Below are positions 10,364 through 18,819 of a stretch of 35,613 nt of DNA, one piece after another (positions within the stretch are counted from its first letter, which is position 1; the number at the start of each line of letters is the position of its first letter). Source of the stretch: Parabacteroides sp. (GTDB lineage: Bacteria > Bacteroidota > Bacteroidia > Bacteroidales > Tannerellaceae); NCBI GenBank assembly GCA_021204335.1, contig JAJPZM010000094.1, positions 1 through 35,613 of the forward strand. The letters are read 5' to 3'. The position numbers were made by a program, and so were the translations under genes. The notes below the pieces were generated by a model. It ran no database searches and had not been told where the DNA came from. It saw only the letters and a list, made by a program, of their open reading frames with translations.

Positions 10364-12406
10364 TTACCAGATAACCACTCTGTCTGCAGGCATCATATAC
10401 ATCGGATCGCCTTCTTTGATATCGAAAGCCTGATAGAATGTGTCGATGTTACGAAGTGCCGCATTCACACGCCATTTGCCCAATGAGTGCGGGTCGATCT
10501 TTGTCAGGCGCAGGATTTCTTCCGGACGGATGTTCTGTCCCCAAAGCGTTGCATAACCCAGATAGAAACGCTGTTCGTTGGTGAAACCGTCGATCGGAGC
10601 CGGTGTTTTACCTGCCAGCGAGTTCAGATAAGCCAGGTGAGACACCAGCAAACCGCCCTGATCGGCAATGTTTTCGCCTAAGGTGTAGCGTCCGTTGGCA
10701 TGCACGCTGTCTACTACGATAATATCGTCATACTGTTGAACCAGGCGGTCGGCACGTTCCGTAAAGCGGGCAGCATCTTCGGCAGTCCACCAGTCGACGA
10801 GGTTGCCGTCTTTATCATAGTTGCGTCCCTGGTCGTCGAAGCCGTGCGTCATCTCATGGCCGATTACTATACCGATAGCACCGTAGTTGACTGCATCGTC
10901 GGCTTCCGGATTGAAGAAAGGCGGTTGCAGGATAGCTGCCGGGAAGCAGATTTCGTTGGTTGTCGGGTTATAATAGGCATTGACAGTCTGCGGAGTCATT
11001 CCCCAACGGGCTCTGTCGACCGGTTTGCCGACTTGCTGCAAGTTATAATCCATCTCAAAGATATTCGAGCGGCACACATTTGCCCAATACGAATCGTCCT
11101 TTATTTCCAACGCACTGTAATCGCGCCATTTGTCGGGATAACCGATCTTTACGATAAAGGCCGACAGTTTTTCCTGCGCTTTCTCTTTTGTCGCATCGCT
11201 CATCCATTCCAGGCCGGCAATACGTTCGGACAATGCTTTCTGCAAGTTACCAACCAGCGTCAGCATCTTTTCCTTCGAAGAAGCCGGGAAATATTTAGCT
11301 ACATACATCTGGCCGACTGCCTCTCCCAACGCACCGTTTACGGTTGACAGGGAACGTTTCCAGCGCGGTTGCTGTTCCTGTCTGCCCGACATTGTCTTTC
11401 CGTAGAAATCAAAGGCTGTTGCCACAAAATCGTCACTCAGGTAGGGAGCAGCGCCATCGAGCAGGTTGAATGCCAGATAATACTTTTGTTCGTCGACAGA
11501 CACATTTTTCATAAACTCGCCCAGCGCCTCGTAATAAGGCAACTGCTTGGCATCGAGATATTCCAGTTCCATCAACCCCATACTTTCGAAATAGACATCC
11601 CAGTCGATCGGATTATTTTTTGCCTTGAACTCTTCCAGTTTAATCTTATTATAATTCTTCTGGGAGTCGCGCAGGTCTTCGCGGCTAAAGGAGTTTTTAG
11701 CGATCCCTGTTTCAATCTTCATGACAGCATTCACCGCGGCTTCGGCCTGTTCGGGCGAAGCTCCGGTCAGCGTAAATAACTGATTGATATAGTTTTTATA
11801 GGCCTCACGCATTTTCATCGTTGCATCGTCGTCGAGCAGATAATAATCGCGGTCGCCCATACTGAGGCCACTCTGATACAATTGCACGATATTCATCGAA
11901 CTGTTCTTTTCGTCGGCATCGACAAACAAAGCAAAGAAAGGCGTCATTCCTTCTTTATGCAAAACGGCGACCATCTTGGCCACATCGGCTTTCGTACCCA
12001 GTCCCTGTATGGCTTCCAGTTGTTCTTTTATAGGCGCCATGCCTTCGTTGTTCAGCTTCACGCTGTCCAATCCCATTGCATACAAGGCACCGATCTTTTG
12101 CGCCACGCTTCCGGCTTCCTGGGGAGTGCTTCCCAGTTCCTCGATAAGCGAACGAAGTTGTTCCTGATTGTTTTCACGCAGCTGGTCGAAAGTACCAAAA
12201 CGCGAATACTCCGGTTTCAACGGATTTTTTGCTATCCAGCCACCGCAGACATACTGATAAAAATCAGTCCCGGGCGCAACAGTCGTGTCCAGGTTTGCCA
12301 GATTGATCGCTTCTACTTTTGCAGTTTCCTTCACAGGTGTTTTACTGCAACCCGCCATTGCCATCACACCGACAGCAACCAGGGGAATAACCATTAACTT
12401 TCTCAT
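10364..12406 (-). CDS. M13 family metallopeptidase (PepO/neprilysin-like), lipoprotein; start set at the internal MRKL
   Basis: GIVIGHEMTHGFDDQGRNYDKDGN (HExxH), ENIADQGG downstream, lipobox VGVMAMAGCS. Confidence 0.95.
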   Translation of the reverse strand: MRKLMVIPLVAVGVMAMAGCSKTPVKETAKVEAINLANLDTTVAPGTDFYQYVCGGWIAKNPLKPEYSRFGTFDQLRENNQEQLRSLIEELGSTPQEAGSVAQKIGALYAMGLDSVKLNNEGMAPIKEQLEAIQGLGTKADVAKMVAVLHKEGMTPFFALFVDADEKNSSMNIVQLYQSGLSMGDRDYYLLDDDATMKMREAYKNYINQLFTLTGASPEQAEAAVNAVMKIETGIAKNSFSREDLRDSQKNYNKIKLEEFKAKNNPIDWDVYFESMGLMELEYLDAKQLPYYEALGEFMKNVSVDEQKYYLAFNLLDGAAPYLSDDFVATAFDFYGKTMSGRQEQQPRWKRSLSTVNGALGEAVGQMYVAKYFPASSKEKMLTLVGNLQKALSERIAGLEWMSDATKEKAQEKLSAFIVKIGYPDKWRDYSALEIKDDSYWANVCRSNIFEMDYNLQQVGKPVDRARWGMTPQTVNAYYNPTTNEICFPAAILQPPFFNPEADDAVNYGAIGIVIGHEMTHGFDDQGRNYDKDGNLVDWWTAEDAARFTERADRLVQQYDDIIVVDSVHANGRYTLGENIADQGGLLVSHLAYLNSLAGKTPAPIDGFTNEQRFYLGYATLWGQNIRPEEILRLTKIDPHSLGKWRVNAALRNIDTFYQAFDIKEGDPMYMMPADRVVIW

Positions 12407-12561
12407 TTTTGTCCAACGTTTACTTGAATTATGCCGCAAAGGTACACAAATTCAGCAAAATGGAATCATTATTGCCCTAATATGACCGATTATTACACCT
12501 ATCCCCAATATCTATTTATGTACTTTTACCGTCAGAAAACAATTATAAACTTATTTTTATC

Positions 12562-14901
12562 ATGAATCACAGAATGAAGACCGTAACAATCTTACTGGCT
12601 GCACTGATATGCATGCTGACAGGTTGTAAAAATCAGTCCGGAAAAGAAGGAACTTTTGCGATAGGCGACAAGACGTTCCTGCTCGACGGCAAACCTTTCG
12701 TTATTAAAGCAGCCGAAATCCACTACACCCGCATTCCCGTCGAATATTGGGAACATCGCATCCAAATGTGCAAGGCGCTCGGCATGAACACCATCTGCAT
12801 TTATGCTTTCTGGAACATCCACGAACAGAAACCGGGAGAGTTCGACTTTACCGGGCAAAACGACATCGCCGCTTTCTGCCGGCTGGCACAAAAGCATGGC
12901 ATGTACATCATGCTGCGTCCCGGCCCTTACGTTTGTTCGGAATGGGAAATGGGCGGACTACCCTGGTGGCTACTGAAGAAAAAGGATATCCAACTGCGCA
13001 CCAACGATCCCTATTTTATGGAACGTACCGCTATCTATATGAAAGAGATCGGCAAGCAACTGGCCGACAGGCAGATCACCCGCGGCGGAAATATCATCAT
13101 GGTGCAGGTGGAAAACGAATATGGCTCGTATGCCACGGATAAAGAATATATCGCCAAAAACCGAGATATCCTGCGCGAAGCCGGCTTTACGGATGTGCCT
13201 TTGTTCCAGTGCGACTGGAGCTCGAACTTCCAGAACAACGCCCTCGACGACCTGGTGTGGACGATCAACTTCGGAACGGGCGCCAACATCGACGAACAGT
13301 TCAAGAAGCTGAAAGAAGTGCGCCCCAACACCCCGCTGATGTGCAGCGAGTTCTGGAGCGGCTGGTTCGACCACTGGGGACGGAAACATGAAACCCGCGA
13401 TGCCGAAACAATGATCTCCGGCTTGAAAGACATGCTCGACCGCAACATCTCCTTCTCTTTATATATGACACACGGCGGCACCACCTTCGGCCATTGGGGC
13501 GGAGCAAACAGCCCGGCCTATTCCGCCATGTGCAGTTCCTACGACTATGACGCGCCGATCAGCGAAGCCGGATGGACGACCCCTAAATATCACCTGCTCC
13601 GCGAACTGCTGGCAAACTATATGGAACCAGGAGAAGAACAATCCGAAATACCGGAAGCCTTCCCCATTATCGAAATACCCGAGTTCGAACTGAACGAAAC
13701 GGCCCTCCTGTTCGGCAACCTGCCCGAACCGAAGACCAGCCGCGACATCCAGCTGATGGAACAGTTCGACCAGGGATGGGGCACGATTCTGTACCGCACG
13801 ACTCTGCCCGCCGTAAAAGCCGGCACCACGCTCCTGATTGACGAAGTGCACGACTGGGCGCAGGTTTTCGTCGACGGCAAACTGATCGGCCGCCTCGACC
13901 GTCGCCGCGGAGAAAACACGATCAAACTGCCCGCCTCGGCTGCCGGCTCCCGGTTGGATATCCTGATCGAAGCCATGGGACGCGTGAACTTCGACAAAGC
14001 CATCCACGACCGGAAAGGCATTACCGAAAAAGTAGCTCTGGTCACGGATTCTTCCACGGATGAGCTGAAAGACTGGCAGATATATAACCTCCCCGTTGAT
14101 TATCCGTTTGTTAAAGACAAAAAATATGCCGCAGGCAAGAAAGCCGACGGCCCTGCTTACTACCGCGCCACCTTCCACCTGGACAACCCGGGCGATGTAT
14201 TCCTGGACATGCAGACCTGGGGCAAAGGCATGGTATGGATCAACGGCAGAGCCATGGGACGTTTCTGGGAAATCGGCCCGCAACAAACCCTGTTCATGCC
14301 CGGCTGCTGGCTGAAAAAAGGGGAGAACGAAATCATCGTGCTCGACCTGAAAGGCCCGGCAAAAGCCAGCATCAAAGGGCTTAAAGAACCGATCCTGGAC
14401 ATGCTGCGCGCCGAAGCTCCCCTCACCCACCGCCGGGAGGGACAGAACCTGAACCTGAACAGCGAAAAGCCCGTCGGACAAGGTTCATTAAAAGCCGGCA
14501 ACGGCTGGCAGGAAGTCCGGTTCGACGCCCCCATGCAAGCCCGCCATTTCTGCCTCGAAGCATTGAACGCGCAAGACGGTGGCAACAACGCCGCTATTGC
14601 CGAATTCTATCTGCTCGACGAAAACGGCAACCCGCTCGGACGCCAGCACTGGCAGATCGCCTACGCCGACAGCGAAGAAACCAACGGCGGCAACTTCACA
14701 GCCGACAAGATATACGACCTGCAGGAATCCATCTTCTGGAGCACAGCCTGAGGTGCCAAATACCCTCATGAGGTGGTTATCGACCTGCGTGAAACGGTAA
14801 CCGTTTCCGGCTTCCGCTACCTGCCCCGCGCCAAAGAAGGCTATCCGGGCATGATAAAGGATTATAAGGCGTATACCAAAATGACGCCGTTCAGTTTCTA
14901 G
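12562..14901 (+). CDS. GH35 beta-galactosidase with C-terminal discoidin-like region; in-frame TGA at 14749-14751
   Basis: IKAAEIHYTRIPVEYWEHRIQMCKALGMNTICIYAFWNIHE, MVQVENEYGSY (acid/base E), SEFWSGWFDHWG (nucleophile E). Same-frame continuation after the TGA: GAKYPHEVVIDLRETVTVSGFRYLPRAKEGYPGMIKDYKAYTKMTPFSF* ending at 14901. Confidence 0.92.
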
Positions 14902-14925
14902 ACGGCGTCCCTTACCAGAGCTTTT

Positions 14926-15035
14926 TCTCATATAATATGATACAGTAGTATCACATATTATGACACAACATTCCCATATATTATGACACAACAATCTCAT
15001 AATATATGGGAATTTATTCTCACAATATATGATAC
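14926..15035. repeat. Array of five ~18-bp dyad elements at 22-24 bp period
   Basis: Units 14926-14943 (-), 14948-14965 (+), 14971-14988 (+), 14995-15012 (-), 15018-15035 (-). Approximate consensus GTATCATATATTATGAGA. Units 3 and 4 form a perfect 16-bp inverted repeat with a 10-nt loop. Confidence 0.85.
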
Positions 15036-15107
15036 TGCCGATAACTCCACTTCCATTTCCAGTGACTTCCTTTCCTGGTATTTTATGAAAAGGAAAAGAC
15101 AGATTTA

Positions 15108-15139
15108 TTTGTTCCACCTCTTACATTTATATATATTTG
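15108..15139 (+). promoter_or_regulatory. Predicted Bacteroidetes housekeeping promoter (TTTG-N20-TATATTTG)
   Basis: -33 TTTG at 15108-15111, 20-nt spacer, -7 TATATTTG at 15132-15139; ATG at 15161. Confidence 0.65.
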
Positions 15140-15160
15140 CCCGCTATAAATCTAATCAAG

Positions 15161-17215
15161 ATGAAAATAGTAAAAATACTGGCGCTGGTTTCTGTTTTAA
15201 CCGCGCAAGCCGTTCAAGCTCAAACCGATTTACATCTTTACGACACCATACAGGTAAATCATCACAACCTGTATTTCGATATCCGCGACTTTAAAGACCA
15301 TATCTTATATGGTAAAGCCGAACTGTCCGTCCAGAGCCGGTTGGACGGTTTGAAGTATGTGCCTTTGCTGCTGCAACAAATGCAGATAGACAGTATTCTG
15401 GTGGACGGTCTCCACACCCCCGCTTACCAATATAATGATACTTTATTGCGCATACCTCTCGCTTCTTCCCTCAGCAAAGGGGAAAAAGCTAAGGTGACCG
15501 TTGTCTATCATGGAAAGCCCATTGCATCCTCATTCGGCGGCTTCCTGTTTAACGACAGCCTGCGGATGGCACATAATATGGGGGCATCTATCAATGATAT
15601 CCCCCACAGTTACGGGCGCGGCTGGTTTCCTGCCGTCGACGATTTCCGTTCGCGAAGCACGTTCGACCTCTATTTCAGGGTAGACAACGACCTGAAAGCA
15701 ATCGGTTCAGGAATCCTGAAAGATATGGTACCGGCCGGGGATAATACCATGATATGGCATTGGCAAGTCAACCAACCCATCCCCGAATACCTGGTGAACG
15801 TTGCCGTAGGAGATTACCGGAAAATAGAGATGGAACACCGGCAAACCGGGAAGACGTTGCCGATCGATATCTATGTACTGCCTGAGGAAGTGGAAAAAGC
15901 CAGGGAAGCCTACGCCATCGTCCCCAAGATACTTGAAATCATGGAAAAGCATTTCGGGGAATATGCTTTCGACCGGGTAGGTTATGTATCTGTCAACAGC
16001 CCCGGTGGAGCCATGGAACACGTCGGGAACATATCGATGCCGCTGGACCCCACGCCGACATACAGTTATCAGGGATTAATCATACATGAACTGATCCACG
16101 GATGGTTCGGCAATAAAGTAACCTGCGCAACGGCAGGAGATATGTGGCTGAACGAAGGAATCACGACGTTCTGCCCGGAACTGGTTATTCCGCATGTGTT
16201 TTTCCCCGACCAGACCAAACGCTATACGGATAATAATATGCTGGGAGTGCTCTCTTTTGCCCCCAAATATGACGGCGGCTATTACCCGCTGCAAAATATG
16301 CCGGTGAAAAGCACCTATGGCATTACGACTTACAACAAAGGAGCAATGGTGATGCACACCTTGCGCTATTACCTGGGAGACGACCTGTTGCTGCCGGCAC
16401 TGAAAGCCTATCTCGACGCTTTTGCTTTCCGCTCCGTTACGACAGATGAGTTTAAAGCGTTTATCTCCCATCACACCGGAAAGAACCTGGATGATTTCTT
16501 CGACTTATGGGTCAAACAACCCGGATATCCGGCATTTGAAATAGATTCCATTGTCTCCACCCCGGTGAATGGCGGCTATAAAGAAACAATCTTCCTGGAA
16601 CAGAAGCTTTGCCATGCCCCCGAATACGGGCGCAATGTCCGCGTGCCTATCACTTTATTCGATGAAGAGGGAAAACAAAGTGCAGAAGTTGAAGCAACCG
16701 TTACCGGAGAAAAAGCGACATTCCTGGTGCAGACTTCCTTTAAACCCGCCTATGGGATAGTAAACAGAAACAATGACATAGCCGTTGCTTCATTCACCCA
16801 ACCATTGCAGATAGTCCATGCAGGGAAGTATCCGTTAAGGGGATATAATATGGAAATAGAATGCAAGCAGGCAGCAGATACCGTAAACTTCTATATGCAG
16901 CACTATTGGGTAGCCCCGGATGCCTTGAAATCGACTTTGCCTGTTACTTTATCGGATTCGCATTACTGGCGATTGGCCGGCAATATCCCGTCCGACTGCT
17001 TACTAAACGGCGTATTCATGGCTGATACGGAAAACCTGGACAGCAATCTTTTAAAAGACAATCCGAAGGAAATACTCTTGATGTACCGGCAAACTCCTTC
17101 CGATGATTGGACGGAACTTTCCACCGGTTCATCAGAGCAAAAGTATTCTATCCAGGTCAATCATTTAAAACCCGGAGAGTACTGCCTGGCCGTCCGGACA
17201 AACGGAACAAAGTAA
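15161..17215 (+). CDS. M1 family aminopeptidase-like metallopeptidase, secreted
   Basis: Signal peptide MKIVKILALVSVLTAQAVQA; GGAMEH; HELIHGWFGNKVTCATAGDMWLNEGITTF (HExxH-x18-E). Confidence 0.92.
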   Translation: MKIVKILALVSVLTAQAVQAQTDLHLYDTIQVNHHNLYFDIRDFKDHILYGKAELSVQSRLDGLKYVPLLLQQMQIDSILVDGLHTPAYQYNDTLLRIPLASSLSKGEKAKVTVVYHGKPIASSFGGFLFNDSLRMAHNMGASINDIPHSYGRGWFPAVDDFRSRSTFDLYFRVDNDLKAIGSGILKDMVPAGDNTMIWHWQVNQPIPEYLVNVAVGDYRKIEMEHRQTGKTLPIDIYVLPEEVEKAREAYAIVPKILEIMEKHFGEYAFDRVGYVSVNSPGGAMEHVGNISMPLDPTPTYSYQGLIIHELIHGWFGNKVTCATAGDMWLNEGITTFCPELVIPHVFFPDQTKRYTDNNMLGVLSFAPKYDGGYYPLQNMPVKSTYGITTYNKGAMVMHTLRYYLGDDLLLPALKAYLDAFAFRSVTTDEFKAFISHHTGKNLDDFFDLWVKQPGYPAFEIDSIVSTPVNGGYKETIFLEQKLCHAPEYGRNVRVPITLFDEEGKQSAEVEATVTGEKATFLVQTSFKPAYGIVNRNNDIAVASFTQPLQIVHAGKYPLRGYNMEIECKQAADTVNFYMQHYWVAPDALKSTLPVTLSDSHYWRLAGNIPSDCLLNGVFMADTENLDSNLLKDNPKEILLMYRQTPSDDWTELSTGSSEQKYSIQVNHLKPGEYCLAVRTNGTK

Positions 17216-17246
17216 AATTGTGTAGAAACAACATTTATTAACTCGG

Positions 17247-17345
17247 TTTGACCTGTATGTCTCCCTTTTTTGACCTGTTTATGGTACTGTGATCTGGATA
17301 TTATAACGTATTTTTGACACGTAATAAACAAATCACAGTACCATA
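17247..17345. promoter_or_regulatory. GH27 upstream control region: 10-bp direct repeat, 14-bp inverted repeat, possible -7 box
   Basis: TTTGACCTGT at 17247-17256 and 17269-17278; TATGGTACTGTGAT (17280-17293) / ATCACAGTACCATA (17332-17345); TATTTTTG at 17309-17316 between the arms. Confidence 0.6.
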
Positions 17346-17347
17346 TC

Positions 17348-18724
17348 ATGAAAAAACAGTTATTACTAGTAGTTGCATCGACAATCCTGTGCGTTTCCTG
17401 CGCACAAAAGAAAGTAACAAACCAGCCTGCCCCATTCGCTCCCGGAGAGTTCAAGGAATGGGCGCAAACGCCACCGATGGGGTGGAACAGTTGGGATTGT
17501 TACGGCCCCACCGTAGAAGAACATGAAGTAAAAGCGAACGCCGATTATATGGCAGACAAGCTGAAAGATTACGGCTGGGAATATGTGGTAGTAGATATCC
17601 GCTGGTTTGTAGAAAACGACAAAGCCGGCGGTTACAACCAGACCGATCCCCGCTACGTCCTGGACGAATACGGACGCTATCAGCCGGCAACCAACCGCTT
17701 CCCTTCCGCCAAAGACGGCAAAGGGTTTAAGGAACTGGCGGATTATGTACATAATAAAGGACTGAAATTCGGTATCCATATTATGCGTGGTATCCCGAAA
17801 GAAGCGGTTGAAAAAAAACTGCCGGTAAAAGGTACCGGGGAGATCACTGCCGACCAGATCTATTCACCCGAACTGCAATGCGAATGGCTGCGGGATAATT
17901 ATACGATCGTTACCGATAAGCCGGGAGCACAGGAATATTACAATTCCATCTTCGAGCTTTATGCTTCATGGGGCGTCGACTTTATCAAAATAGACGACCT
18001 GTCGCGCCCTTACTACCAGGGAGAGATCGAACTGATCCGCCAGGCCATCGACCACTGCGGGCGCCCGATCGTATTGAGCACCTCACCCGGAGAAACACTC
18101 GTACAGAATGCCGAACATGTCAGAAGCCATGCCAATATGTGGCGTATGGTGGACGACGTCTGGGATACATGGCCGCACATCACCCATCTGTTCGACATCG
18201 CCCAGAAATGGTATCCGTATATTGCATCGGGCACCTGGCCCGATTGCGATATGATCCCGCTGGGACGCATCTCCATCCGGGGCGAACGGGGTGAAGACCG
18301 CATGACGCGCCTCAGCCACGACGAACAATATACATTAATGAACCTGTTCTGCATCTTCCGCTCCCCGCTGATGTTCGGCGGAGACCTGCCGAGCAACGAC
18401 GAATTTACTCTATCGCTGCTGACCAATAAAGAGGTACTGAAAATGCATCGGGAAGGAACCGGCGTCCGCCAATTGTTCCAGCAGGACGGCAAGGCGGTCA
18501 TCACGTCAAGAAATGAACAGACAGGAGACGTATATCTGGCGTTGTTCAACCTGAACGATAAAGGCGACAGCCTAATCGAAGTTCCGCTGCAAGAATTGGG
18601 AATAGACGGCGAATGCCAGGTAACGGAAATGTGGAAAGGCCAGCCGGTCGCACAAAAGGGTAAGACCATAAGCACCCGCCTGACACCGCATGCTTCCGCA
18701 TTATATAAGGTATCAATTAAATAA
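17348..18724 (+). CDS. GH27 family glycosidase (alpha-galactosidase / possible beta-L-arabinopyranosidase), lipoprotein
   Basis: TPPMGWNSWDCYGPTVEEHEVKANADYMADKLKDYGWEYVVVDIRW; GVDFIKIDDLSRPYY (nucleophile D); lipobox ILCVSCA. Confidence 0.92.
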   Translation: MKKQLLLVVASTILCVSCAQKKVTNQPAPFAPGEFKEWAQTPPMGWNSWDCYGPTVEEHEVKANADYMADKLKDYGWEYVVVDIRWFVENDKAGGYNQTDPRYVLDEYGRYQPATNRFPSAKDGKGFKELADYVHNKGLKFGIHIMRGIPKEAVEKKLPVKGTGEITADQIYSPELQCEWLRDNYTIVTDKPGAQEYYNSIFELYASWGVDFIKIDDLSRPYYQGEIELIRQAIDHCGRPIVLSTSPGETLVQNAEHVRSHANMWRMVDDVWDTWPHITHLFDIAQKWYPYIASGTWPDCDMIPLGRISIRGERGEDRMTRLSHDEQYTLMNLFCIFRSPLMFGGDLPSNDEFTLSLLTNKEVLKMHREGTGVRQLFQQDGKAVITSRNEQTGDVYLALFNLNDKGDSLIEVPLQELGIDGECQVTEMWKGQPVAQKGKTISTRLTPHASALYKVSIK

Positions 18725-18737
18725 TAATCTATTTTTA

Positions 18738-18793
18738 AGACAAAAGAACATATTTAAGATTATTCTTTCTTTTGTTCTTATGTTCTTTTGTCT
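18738..18793. repeat. Intercistronic 15-bp perfect inverted repeat
   Basis: AGACAAAAGAACATA (18738-18752) / TATGTTCTTTTGTCT (18779-18793) between the GH27 stop and GH51 start. Confidence 0.8.
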
Positions 18794-18819
18794 CAAATAA
18801 AATCTTTTGTATTTATACA

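Noticed and set aside
13459-14481. 340-aa antisense ORF opposite GH35
   Set aside because: Lies entirely antisense to a clear GH35 gene in a GC-rich stretch, with no recognisable domain; best explained by codon bias of the sense gene.
14926-15035. Possible mini CRISPR array
   Set aside because: Units alternate in orientation with only 4-6 bp between them; no spacers and no cas genes.
14488-15117. 209-aa - strand ORF spanning the GH35 end and the repeat array
   Set aside because: Half is antisense to GH35 and the rest translates the dyad repeats; no domain and better explained as non-coding.
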